DNA of 27,150 bases from NCBI GenBank assembly GCA_028711925.1, contig JAQTRH010000001.1, positions 1-27,150 of the forward strand, written 5' to 3'. Positions 1-7,813 of this stretch are shown here, piece by piece (position 1 is the stretch's first letter; every line of letters begins with the position of its first letter). The position numbers were made by a program, and so were the translations under genes. The notes beneath the pieces are model-generated. The model did not search any database and had not been told where the DNA came from. It was given only the letters and a program-made list of their open reading frames with translations. This DNA comes from Candidatus Nanoarchaeia archaeon (GTDB lineage Archaea > Nanobdellota > Nanobdellia > Woesearchaeales > CG1-02-33-12).

Positions 1-1
1 G

Positions 2-541
2 GAGGAAGGTAATCTCCTTGTAAATCTTGCCAGAGAGTCTATTTCTTGCTGTTTTAACAACAAAAATCCTAATATAAGCAAAGTTGAAAAATTTTCTGAT
101 AACCAAGGCGTTTTTGTTACACTAACTAAAAACAATCAGCTAAGAGGGTGCATTGGTTTTCCAGAGCCGGTATTTCCTTTATACAAGGCAGTGATAAAGG
201 CAGCTACAGCAGCAGCATTTGAAGACCCAAGGTTTCCTCCTTTGCAAAAACAGGAGTTTAAAGATATAAGCATAGAGATTTCTGTTCTTACTGTTCCCAG
301 GCTTATCAAGGTTAACAATCCAGAGGATTACCTGAAAAAAATAAAGATAGGAAGAGATGGATTGATAATAAGATCTGGCCTTGGGTCTGGCCTATTATTA
401 CCCCAAGTTGCAACAGAATACAAATGGGATGTGAAAACATTTTTAGAGAATTTATGCCAGAAGGCATGGCTAAGCTCAGATGCATGGAAAGATATCACTA
501 ATAAGCTATACAAGTTCCAAGCCCAGATTTTTAGAGAATAA
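2..541 (+). CDS. AMMECR1 domain protein (5' partial)
   Basis: The reading frame is open from base 2 to the TAA at 539-541, so the gene starts before the window; an ATG at 191 is internal. Upstream of it the frame encodes the family core LRGCIGF, followed by a stretch ending AAAFEDPRFPPL and then ISIEISVLT. A C-terminal part with GLGSGLLLPQVA and a Trp-rich end follows. These are the conserved blocks of the AMMECR1 family, found in archaea and eukaryotes, whose biochemical role is not settled. The archaeal proteins are about 200 residues, so only some 20-30 residues are probably missing. It ends 32 bases before the polyprenyl synthase gene, which has its own TATA box, so the two need not be cotranscribed. 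Confidence 0.9.
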   Translation, partial: EEGNLLVNLARESISCCFNNKNPNISKVEKFSDNQGVFVTLTKNNQLRGCIGFPEPVFPLYKAVIKAATAAAFEDPRFPPLQKQEFKDISIEISVLTVPRLIKVNNPEDYLKKIKIGRDGLIIRSGLGSGLLLPQVATEYKWDVKTFLENLCQKAWLSSDAWKDITNKLYKFQAQIFRE

Positions 542-557
542 TATTTAAATATATAAT
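542..557 (+). promoter_or_regulatory. TATA box of the polyprenyl synthase/ispG/ispH operon
   Basis: An AT-only stretch containing TTTAAATATA is centred about 25 bases before the ATG at 574. This is the archaeal box A spacing that gives a leaderless transcript. It follows the AMMECR1 stop codon directly. Confidence 0.6.
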
Positions 558-573
558 ACAAATAATCTTTAGA

Positions 574-1626
574 ATGGAAACACGAGACCTATTAAAACAG
601 TATAAAGACAAGGTTAACTCAAAAATTAATGATTTTTTTGATTCTGAAATAAAAAACTGCCAGAATAAAGATGAAAAAATCATCAACCTTATTGATAATC
701 TAAAAGAGTTTAATCTTAGAGGGGGAAAGAGAATAAGGGCAATTCTTGCCTTGGTTTCTTATGAGTTATTTGATGGAAAAGATTTTAATTCTATGCTCGA
801 TATTGCTGTTTCAGTTGAGTTGATGCAGTCATTCTTTCTTATCCATGATGATATCATTGACAATGACAGTTTCAGAAGAGGGGGCCCAACATTCCACAAA
901 ATTTATGAGAACAGCAATGAAAATCTTGGACAAAGACAATCAGAGGGAATAGCAATAGTTGCAGGAGACATTCTTGAGTCATTAAGCAAAAAAATGATTT
1001 TACAATCATGCTTTAATGAACAAATTAAAATAAAGATTCTTGAAAAATTCAATGAAATCATAGAAAATACCTGTTATGGGGAATTTCTGGACATCTTATC
1101 AGCAAAACAACAAAACATGGATGAAGAGGATATAATCAAAATCCATAAGTTTAAGACAGCTAAATACACAATTGAGGGCCCTTTGCAACTTGGGGCCATA
1201 ACAGCTGGCGCTGATGATAAGCAGCTTAAAATATTAAGCGATTATGCAATTCCCCTTGGAATAGCATTTCAAATAAAAGATGATATAATGGGTCTTTTTG
1301 GGGACAATGAAAAGATTGGAAAGCCGGCTGGCTCTGATGTCAGAGAGGGAAAAATTACGCTTTTGATTTTAAAGGCAATTGAAAAATGCTCTGAAGATGA
1401 CAAAAACCTTATAAAAAGTTGCCTTGGGAATGAAGATATAACTGAAGATGAGCTTTCAAAATTAAGAAAAATAATAGTGAAAACAGGCTCCTTAGACTAT
1501 TCTGAAAAGCTTTCTGAGAAGTTAATATTTCAAGCAAAAGATGCATTGAAAAAATCAAGCTTAAGCGAACAATCAAAACATCTTCTTTTTGAAATCGCGG
1601 ATTTAATTCTTAAAAGGGATTGCTAG
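574..1626 (+). CDS. Polyprenyl (farnesyl/geranylgeranyl) diphosphate synthase
   Basis: Trans-isoprenyl diphosphate synthase of 350 aa that condenses IPP with allylic diphosphates. GGKRIR at residues 50-55 binds IPP, the first Asp-rich motif DDIID is at 92-96 followed by RRG at 101-103, and the second Asp-rich region KDDIMGLFGD lies near 235-244. The two residues at -5 and -4 from the first Asp motif are both Phe (F87, F88). In characterised enzymes paired aromatics here limit the product to C15, whereas archaeal C20 synthases usually have one aromatic at -5; chain length is therefore uncertain. It is first in an operon with ispG and ispH, and its TAG lies 2 bases before the preferred ispG ATG. 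In archaea the product normally feeds membrane lipid and polyprenol synthesis. Confidence 0.93.
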   Translation: METRDLLKQYKDKVNSKINDFFDSEIKNCQNKDEKIINLIDNLKEFNLRGGKRIRAILALVSYELFDGKDFNSMLDIAVSVELMQSFFLIHDDIIDNDSFRRGGPTFHKIYENSNENLGQRQSEGIAIVAGDILESLSKKMILQSCFNEQIKIKILEKFNEIIENTCYGEFLDILSAKQQNMDEEDIIKIHKFKTAKYTIEGPLQLGAITAGADDKQLKILSDYAIPLGIAFQIKDDIMGLFGDNEKIGKPAGSDVREGKITLLILKAIEKCSEDDKNLIKSCLGNEDITEDELSKLRKIIVKTGSLDYSEKLSEKLIFQAKDALKKSSLSEQSKHLLFEIADLILKRDC

Positions 1627-1628
1627 AA

Positions 1629-2669
1629 ATGAAAACAAAAAAAACAAGGCTTATCAAGGTTGGAAATGTAAACATAGGAGGCAATTCTGAAATAACAATA
1701 CAATCAATGTGCAACACCAAAACAAAAGACACAGAACAAACAATAAATCAGATAAAAGAACTTGAAAAAGCTGGATGCGATATAGTGAGGGTTGCTGTGG
1801 AGGATATGGATGATGCGCTTGCATTGAAAAAGATAAAGGAAAACATAAATATCCCTTTGGTTGCAGATATACATTTTGATTACAAACTTGCTTTGGAATC
1901 AGCTAAGTATGCTGATAAATTAAGAATAAACCCTGGAAATATTGGCTCAAAAGATAAAGTAAAAATGGTTGTTAATGCAGCAAAAGAGCGCTCTGTTCCA
2001 ATAAGAATCGGTGTTAATCTTGGCTCTATTGAAAAAGAATTCAAGGAAAAATTTGGATTAACAAGCAAGGCAATGGTCGAGTCTGCAATGAAGCATATAA
2101 AGATTCTTGAATATCTTGATTTTTATGATATCATTGTTTCCTTAAAGGCATCTGACATAAAAAGAACTGTTGATGCTTACAGGATGATATCTGAAAAGAT
2201 TGATTATCCTTTGCATCTTGGAATAACAGAAGCAGGAACTGCTTACTCAGGCACAATAAAATCATCTATTGGAATTGGCTCTTTATTATTAGATGGAATT
2301 GGAGACACAATAAGAGTATCACTTACATCAAATCCTGTTGATGAGGTTAGAGCAGGAATTGAGATATTGAAATCCTTGGAATTAAGAAACGGCCCAATAA
2401 TAATATCCTGCCCTGGATGCGGAAGGACAAAGATTAATCTAGAAAAAATCACAAAAGATGTTGAAAATTCTGTTTGTCATTTAAAAAAGCCATTAAAGAT
2501 AGCTGTGATGGGCTGCGAAGTTAATGGTCCTGGCGAGGCCTCTGAAGCAGATATTGGGATTGCAGGAGCAACTGATTGCGCTGTTTTGTTTAAGAAAGGC
2601 AAATTCATCAGAAAAATTGAAAAAAGCAGCATCACAGAATGTTTGCTTAAAGAAATAGAAAAGTTGTGA
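1629..2669 (+). CDS. ispG: IspG/GcpE, HMBPP synthase (MEP pathway)
   Basis: Iron-sulfur enzyme converting methylerythritol cyclodiphosphate to HMBPP. The N-terminal TIM-barrel part carries IQSMCNT, VRVAVEDMDDA, PLVADIHFDY and LRINPGNIG, all family landmarks. The C-terminal cluster domain has CPGCGRT (C261, C264) and GCEVNGPGEA (C296, with the following Glu), matching the three cluster Cys of bacterial IspG including the 32-residue spacing between the second and third. At 346 aa it is the length of the short bacterial form, without the plant-type insert. The ATG at 1629 is chosen over an in-frame TTG at 1620, which would overlap the upstream gene and add three residues. IspH follows with 2 bases between genes. 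Archaea normally make IPP by mevalonate variants, so this gene suggests transfer from bacteria. Confidence 0.95.
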   Translation: MKTKKTRLIKVGNVNIGGNSEITIQSMCNTKTKDTEQTINQIKELEKAGCDIVRVAVEDMDDALALKKIKENINIPLVADIHFDYKLALESAKYADKLRINPGNIGSKDKVKMVVNAAKERSVPIRIGVNLGSIEKEFKEKFGLTSKAMVESAMKHIKILEYLDFYDIIVSLKASDIKRTVDAYRMISEKIDYPLHLGITEAGTAYSGTIKSSIGIGSLLLDGIGDTIRVSLTSNPVDEVRAGIEILKSLELRNGPIIISCPGCGRTKINLEKITKDVENSVCHLKKPLKIAVMGCEVNGPGEASEADIGIAGATDCAVLFKKGKFIRKIEKSSITECLLKEIEKL

Positions 2670-2671
2670 AA

Positions 2672-3481
2672 ATGAAGGTTATATGCGCTGAAAACATGGG
2701 ATTCTGTTCAGGGGTTAAAAGAGCTGTTGATATGGCTTTAAAGCAGAAAGATGCTTTTGTCCTTGGCCAGCTTATACACAATCCACAAGTGGTTGAAATG
2801 CTTGACAAGAAAGGAATAAAGGAAATAAGCTCAGTTGATGATATTGAAAAGGGAAGTTTGATTATAACGGCGCATGGAACAACAAAATCAAATGTTGAAA
2901 AAGCTAAGATAAAAGGTTTAAAAATTATAGACACAACTTGCCCCCTTGTTAAAAAAGTGCAGGACCTTGCAAAAGAGTTCAGCAGTAAAGGTTATGATAT
3001 CATTCTTTTTGGGGATAAAGGGCATTCTGAGGTAAAGGGTATTGTAAGCAATGCAGAAAATATCATTGTTATTTCAAGCAAAGAAGACGCAAAAAATGTT
3101 TTTGTTAAAAAGGCATGCCTATTATCGCAAACAACTCAGTCCATTGAAAAATTTAATGAAATTTCCAAGGTTCTTAAAAGTAATGTAAATGAATTAAAAA
3201 TAATAAATACTATATGCAATGCCACAAAGAAAAGGCAGGATTCTGCAATGAACATAGCAAAGAAGGTTGATATAATGATTGTTATTGGCGGCTATAACAG
3301 CGCGAACACAAAAAGATTAAATGAAATATGCAGCAAAATAACAGAAACTAAACACATTGAAACAACCAGGGAAATAAAAAAAGAATGGTTTCAAGGAAAA
3401 AAATCAGTTGGAATAACAGCAGGAGCGTCAACGCCTGATTTTGTTATAAAAGAAATTAAGAAAAAGATAGAAAGCCTTTAA
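2672..3481 (+). CDS. ispH: IspH/LytB, HMBPP reductase (MEP pathway)
   Basis: Reduces HMBPP to IPP and DMAPP, the last MEP step. All hallmarks are visible with numbering from the ATG at 2672: GFCSGV with C12, TTCPLV with C90, and TICNAT with C182 as the three cluster ligands; His in HNP, in AHG and in KGHSEV with the catalytic Glu at 120; SQTTQS; and the NSAN substrate loop in GGYNSANTKRLNE. The end GITAGASTPDFVI is typical. A GTG at 2666 would overlap the ispG stop by 4 bases; the ATG places the first Cys at residue 12, as in E. coli. Length is 269 aa, within the bacterial range. It is cotranscribed with ispG and meets uppS tail to tail with a 1-base gap. Confidence 0.96.
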   Translation: MKVICAENMGFCSGVKRAVDMALKQKDAFVLGQLIHNPQVVEMLDKKGIKEISSVDDIEKGSLIITAHGTTKSNVEKAKIKGLKIIDTTCPLVKKVQDLAKEFSSKGYDIILFGDKGHSEVKGIVSNAENIIVISSKEDAKNVFVKKACLLSQTTQSIEKFNEISKVLKSNVNELKIINTICNATKKRQDSAMNIAKKVDIMIVIGGYNSANTKRLNEICSKITETKHIETTREIKKEWFQGKKSVGITAGASTPDFVIKEIKKKIESL

Positions 3482-3482
3482 T

Positions 3483-4181
3483 TTATTTTCCGAAGCGCCT
3501 TTCTCTTTTTTTGTATTCTTCAATAACATCTATTAAATCTTGTTTTTCAAATTCCGGCCACATCTTTTCAATAAAGAACCATTCAGAATAAATCGACTGC
3601 CATGTAAGGAAATTGCTTGTTCTTTTATCCCCTCCTGTCCTTATTATCAAATCAGGCTCGCTGCCAAGATCAAGGTTTTCCAATATAATCTTTTCATTTA
3701 TCTCTTCAGGATTAAGTTTGTTTTCTTTTATTTTCTCAGCAATCCTTTTCACAGCATCAACAATTTCTTCCCTTCCGCCGTAGGCAAGGGCAATGTTTAT
3801 CTTGTAATTATCATAATTTTTAGTCTTATCCATTATTTTATGAATTTCATCATTTATATAATCAGAAAAAAGATTATATCTTCCAATAAAATTAATTTTT
3901 ATTTTGTATTTGTCAATATCTTTATTTTCCATTAATTCCTTGAAAGATTCATCAAATATTTTCATAAGGTAATCAAATTCCTTTTTTGGCCTGTTAAAAT
4001 TCTGCATTGAAAAGCAGTATAATGTAAGCTCTTTTATTTTAAGCTCTCTGCACCAAACAAGAAGGTCTTTTAGCTTTTTAGAGCCGTATTCATGCCCTTT
4101 CCAGGGATTAAGATTAAGTTTTTTGGCAAACCGCCTGTTGCCGTCAAGAATAATTCCAATGTGGTTAGGTATTATGCTCAT
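3483..4181 (-). CDS. uppS: Cis-prenyltransferase (UppS-like polyprenyl diphosphate synthase)
   Basis: 232-aa Z-type prenyltransferase making long-chain polyprenyl diphosphate, the carrier for glycan assembly at the membrane (protein N-glycosylation in archaea). The catalytic P-loop is IILDGNRRFAKK (Asp13), followed by GHEYGSKKL, YCFSMQNFNRPKKE and, near the C-terminus, RTGGDKRTSNFLTWQSIYSE, which corresponds to the family RTSGExRxSNFLxWQxxYxE block that binds IPP. The third residue of that block is Gly instead of Ser. It is transcribed toward ispH, which supplies its substrate, so the block 574-4181 is functionally coherent although on two strands. The start ATG lies about 26 bases after a TATA box, implying a leaderless mRNA. 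Confidence 0.92.
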   Translation of the reverse strand: MSIIPNHIGIILDGNRRFAKKLNLNPWKGHEYGSKKLKDLLVWCRELKIKELTLYCFSMQNFNRPKKEFDYLMKIFDESFKELMENKDIDKYKIKINFIGRYNLFSDYINDEIHKIMDKTKNYDNYKINIALAYGGREEIVDAVKRIAEKIKENKLNPEEINEKIILENLDLGSEPDLIIRTGGDKRTSNFLTWQSIYSEWFFIEKMWPEFEKQDLIDVIEEYKKRERRFGK

Positions 4182-4202
4182 ATAAGAACGCTAAAACAAG
4201 CA

Positions 4203-4213
4203 CTTTATAAATC
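4203..4213 (-). promoter_or_regulatory. TATA box of uppS
   Basis: On the minus strand GATTTATAAAG is centred about 27 bases before the uppS ATG at 4181, in the 42-base gap between uppS and the end of the six-gene operon. No Shine-Dalgarno is seen, consistent with leaderless expression. Confidence 0.6.
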
Positions 4214-4223
4214 TTTTTGATAA

Positions 4224-6284
4224 TTAAGGCATTAGAAGTCTATCTATACTACTTATCAATGTTTGTACTTTGTTTATACCTTGGTTGTTTTCAAGTATGT
4301 AATACTTATTCTTAAGTACAACAAGTTCGTTTTCCATTATATACTCAAGTCTTTTATAATCGTTTTTATTCATCCATTTACCTTCTATACAAGAAACCTC
4401 TTCATAAAGATTATTAAAATAACTGTCCAAAACGCCTAATTCATATTCAAATTTTTTATTTGCAATGTAAACGGCATTTTCCTTCTTAGTTTTATACTGA
4501 TTTATAAATGCTTTTAGAGAATCCTCTTTGCTCCAAAAAATATAGTTCTGCAATGAATCTGCCTTATCTTTTAATTTTTTAATTAATCCTAATTCATTTT
4601 TGTATACTTCATTTTTCATTAATCCGTTAACATTTTCTATTATTTCTTCTGCAATATTTGTTTTATTTTTGATGTCTTGCTCAACTCTCTTTATAAGTGA
4701 TTCATATTCCTTTTTACATGTTTTAACATAATCAGACGCCTTTTTTATTTCTGAAATCATGTTATCATCCGAAAAAGAAAAATAAAAATTTTCTAAATCA
4801 GAAAGCTTTAAGTTAATCTGTTCAAGAGATTCGTCTGTTCCCGGGTTATCCCATTTATTATTATAAATAGTCTTTTTCAATTTCAAAAAATCCGACTCGG
4901 CCTTTCTTTTTTTCTCATCGGTTTGATCTATTAAAGTATAACGAAGTTTTTTTATTTTATCTTCAATCTGTTCATTTCCATCAAAAAACACATTATTTTT
5001 AATTATAGAGTAAAGTTCAGTATAATCATTTAATTTATAAATATAGTTGTTAATGTGGTCCACCTTATCCTTTGTAATATTTTCAAAAATTGCATCATAT
5101 TCGTAAGAAAATTCCTCTATTTCTTTTAGTTTAGTGTCTATATTTTTAAAGGCAAAAAGAAAATTTTCATTTAATATATTGTTTAATTTACTGACCTCTG
5201 TTTTATAAGCATTAACCTCAGTTTTCAGAAGTATTTCATCCATAAATTTATCATAATTATCGAAACATTGCGAATCTATTGAAATTAAATTTAAATAATT
5301 TAATTCTTCATTTTTTATCCCGTTTTGAAAGAGAGAATATGCCCTCCCAGTCAATTTTTCTATATCTTTTATTTTGCCTTCTATGGTTTTCCTTGTATTG
5401 TCAATTGTATCCATATACTTGCTTTTTATTCCTGATATGTTTTCTTTTATCTTTTCGGTATTTTTTGCTTTATCATAAACTCCTAAAGATAAATAGCAAT
5501 TTTCTATTTCATCGCTTTTTAAAATAAACTTTTCAAGTTTTTCTGAAGATGCTATCTTACTAAAACTATTTGATTTTATTATATCAACCAACTTTTCAAG
5601 ATTTTTATCAATTTCTGCCTCCTTGACATTCAATTTTCTGTTTATATAATCCCTCAATGAATGAAGTTCAGCAATTATTAATGAAGAACCCTGCTTGAAA
5701 TTTTTATTGTAAACAAGACCAGAAAACATTTTAATTTCATCATCAATATTGTCAAGTGTTTGGTGGATTATTCCTATTTTTTCTTTAAAATTTTCAAATG
5801 TTAAAGTATCAACAGCATTTTTTCTATCATAAATCTTTGACAGGATTATTTTTTTTTCATTTTCAAACTCTTTTAGCAATTCCTTATTTCTGACGAATTT
5901 CAAAGGAAAATGAACTATTTCGTTTTTTTCAATGTTTAAATCAAAATAATCATCAAATTTTAAATTTAAGTTTATTATTTTCTCTAAATCATAATTATCA
6001 ATGCAGACTTTATCTGCTACTTCTTCAAGTTTTTCATTTTCAGTTGATTGATAGTACATAGATTTCTGAAAATTAATGTCTTGAATTTTTTTAAGATGAT
6101 TGTATGAATATGAAGAAAATCCTATTAAGGATGCAATTATCAGTGCCGTAGCTGATTTCAATACTCTGTGTTTAAATCCTTTTACTGTTTCTTGTTCATT
6201 GCTTATTCTTTCATCAATTATTCTATTTGTATCAATAAAATTCAATTCTGCTTCTTTGATTATTTGTTTGTATTCTTCATTCAT
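4224..6284 (-). CDS. Unknown 686-aa membrane-anchored coiled-coil protein with LysM-like segment
   Basis: I do not recognise a family. Residues 1-43 are charged and probably cytoplasmic, with basic KHRVLK before one transmembrane helix at about 44-61. Next comes a segment at about 83-128 (EKLEEVADKV, then YDLEKIINLN, then IVHFP) that has the rhythm of a LysM domain: a helix starting after the first strand, a second helix with an Asn-rich end, and a terminal strand ending in Pro. The remaining 550 residues are Lys/Glu/Asn/Leu-rich, with long heptad-like helices and only one Pro visible in long tracts. The predicted arrangement is a type II membrane protein whose coiled coil projects outward. 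The gene is last in the six-gene operon and its ATG overlaps the upstream TGA as ATGA. LysM is by eye only. Confidence 0.75.
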   Translation of the reverse strand: MNEEYKQIIKEAELNFIDTNRIIDERISNEQETVKGFKHRVLKSATALIIASLIGFSSYSYNHLKKIQDINFQKSMYYQSTENEKLEEVADKVCIDNYDLEKIINLNLKFDDYFDLNIEKNEIVHFPLKFVRNKELLKEFENEKKIILSKIYDRKNAVDTLTFENFKEKIGIIHQTLDNIDDEIKMFSGLVYNKNFKQGSSLIIAELHSLRDYINRKLNVKEAEIDKNLEKLVDIIKSNSFSKIASSEKLEKFILKSDEIENCYLSLGVYDKAKNTEKIKENISGIKSKYMDTIDNTRKTIEGKIKDIEKLTGRAYSLFQNGIKNEELNYLNLISIDSQCFDNYDKFMDEILLKTEVNAYKTEVSKLNNILNENFLFAFKNIDTKLKEIEEFSYEYDAIFENITKDKVDHINNYIYKLNDYTELYSIIKNNVFFDGNEQIEDKIKKLRYTLIDQTDEKKRKAESDFLKLKKTIYNNKWDNPGTDESLEQINLKLSDLENFYFSFSDDNMISEIKKASDYVKTCKKEYESLIKRVEQDIKNKTNIAEEIIENVNGLMKNEVYKNELGLIKKLKDKADSLQNYIFWSKEDSLKAFINQYKTKKENAVYIANKKFEYELGVLDSYFNNLYEEVSCIEGKWMNKNDYKRLEYIMENELVVLKNKYYILENNQGINKVQTLISSIDRLLMP

Positions 6285-6712
6285 TTTTCAAGAATTTGTT
6301 TTATCTTTTTGAATTTATTGTAATAATCAGAAAATTTTTCCTCATTAATTCGAAATTCATTTAATCTTTTTAATGAATTTTTATAGCCTTGATATTTTTC
6401 TTCTTTTAAAAAAAAATCTTTTATTGAATTGCTATTCTCATTTAAAATATGAATTGCACTTGAAACTTTTTCTTGAAAAAGCTTTTCAGTTTTACCTTTT
6501 TTTAAGTTATATTCTTTTAACAAGTCATTGTTTTCACTATAATTAGAAACACAATAATCCAAAAGGATTTTTTTTACATCATCAAATAGAGATATATCAT
6601 CATCAGAAATATTTTCAAAAACAGATAATTCAAGGAGTTGGTGGTTATAGTCAATCTTTTGGATCTTGTTTTGTATCTTATTTTTTTCTCTTTGAATTAT
6701 TTCTTCTTCCAT
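6281..6712 (-). CDS. Unknown 143-aa helical protein of the six-gene operon
   Basis: No known family is recognised. The protein is highly charged (Lys, Glu, Asp, Asn), has no signal peptide or membrane helix, and reads as two or three long amphipathic helices, probably a soluble cytoplasmic coiled coil. Its TGA is shared with the ATG of the 686-aa gene, and its own ATG lies 12 bases after the stop of the HTH-LysM gene, preceded by a weak AAAGGT. The coupling suggests a fixed ratio with the 686-aa protein, whose cytoplasmic N-terminus it might bind; that is inference. Confidence 0.7.
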   Translation of the reverse strand: MEEEIIQREKNKIQNKIQKIDYNHQLLELSVFENISDDDISLFDDVKKILLDYCVSNYSENNDLLKEYNLKKGKTEKLFQEKVSSAIHILNENSNSIKDFFLKEEKYQGYKNSLKRLNEFRINEEKFSDYYNKFKKIKQILEK

Positions 6713-6724
6713 TTTAAAAACCTT

Positions 6725-7813
6725 TTAACTGTAAAATATTCTGTTAAATTCAGATTCAATTTCAGGCGTAAGGTTTTTTATTGAATTTGAAAAATTTTGG
6801 TCAATCCTCAAAGCTAAACTGTTATTTATCCTATACTGAAAACCTATTTTGTAAGATTCTAATTTTCCTTTTCCTATATTATTTAAAAATTCCATGCCGT
6901 ATTTTTCTGCGAATTTTCGAATTTTGTTTTGTCTCAAAATCTCATTTTTTGTATTTCCCTGTGTTTCATTTGATGCATACAAAAACTCCCAGAGATTAGG
7001 ATTTGCATTATTTTTTTCCATTATACTCCATAAACTATCCCCTCTCTTAAGAAAATAATCCTCTTGTATTTCCTGTTCTTGATTCAATCGTTGTGCATAG
7101 TACAACTTTTTATCAAACTCAGAAATTGTATTTTTTTCTTCTAAAAGATAAGAATAAAAATTTTTATCTCTATTCCCGCTTGCTATAACATAATAACTAT
7201 TTTTTGGATTATCATTTTCATTTAACTCAATTTTATCCTCAATCGTCTGTTCAAGTCTTTTACTTGGATTGATCTGGTCTGCATTTTCTTTTAAATCATT
7301 TCCATATCCGAAACCAACAAAAAAAGATAAAGCGCCAATAAGAGTGTATCTTACCATGCTTTTTATATTTTTTTTAAAAAAATCTTTTGTTTTATTGTAA
7401 TCCTTGGTAATAACTGCGCCTAAATATTGTTTTGGTTTTTTATACAACAAAGAAACATTTTGTATCTTGTTTTTTATTTTATTTTTAATATGTTCATCTT
7501 GTTTTACTAATCCATAATTAAAATTTTTTCTCTTTTTACTTTTTCTCCATTCAATATTTCTTCCGTTTTGATGATATTCCCTAAGTACTCTGTATAAGGT
7601 GGATACACTGAAATTGCTTTTTTTGCTGTCATCTCTTCCTTCGTTTAGTTTGTTGCATATTTCATTAACTCTTACATCATTGTTGTTGTAAATACTAATT
7701 ACTTTTTCTTTGTCATGATAACCTATTTTTCTTCCATATTTGAAACCTTTTTTTTTAGGTTCTGCATTTCCATTGCTGATTATATAGTCTATTGTTTTTT
7801 TGTCTTTCATCAT
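6725..7813 (-). CDS. Predicted HTH - transmembrane - LysM protein
   Basis: 362 aa with an uncommon domain order. Residues about 26-84 read as a helix-turn-helix of resolvase/transposase type: GRKIGYHDKEKVISIY, then a recognition half with VSTLYRVLREYHQNGR. A basic linker follows (KSKKRK), then one membrane helix at about 152-170 (VRYTLIGALSFFVGFGYG). After about 80 residues comes a LysM domain starting at about 253: YFLKRGDSLWSIMEKN, then NPNLWEFLYASN. LysM domains bind GlcNAc-type glycans outside the cell, so the HTH should be cytoplasmic and the LysM external. The gene overlaps the upstream stop as ATGA, and an alternative ATG is the second codon. It could be a one-component sensor/regulator or a tether between DNA and envelope. 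The function is not known; the domains are by eye, LysM the more certain. Confidence 0.8.
   Translation of the reverse strand: MMKDKKTIDYIISNGNAEPKKKGFKYGRKIGYHDKEKVISIYNNNDVRVNEICNKLNEGRDDSKKSNFSVSTLYRVLREYHQNGRNIEWRKSKKRKNFNYGLVKQDEHIKNKIKNKIQNVSLLYKKPKQYLGAVITKDYNKTKDFFKKNIKSMVRYTLIGALSFFVGFGYGNDLKENADQINPSKRLEQTIEDKIELNENDNPKNSYYVIASGNRDKNFYSYLLEEKNTISEFDKKLYYAQRLNQEQEIQEDYFLKRGDSLWSIMEKNNANPNLWEFLYASNETQGNTKNEILRQNKIRKFAEKYGMEFLNNIGKGKLESYKIGFQYRINNSLALRIDQNFSNSIKNLTPEIESEFNRIFYS

Noticed and set aside
3540..3935. Plus-strand frame of 131 codons opposite uppS
   Set aside because: Shadow of the cis-prenyltransferase gene, whose motifs are complete on the minus strand.
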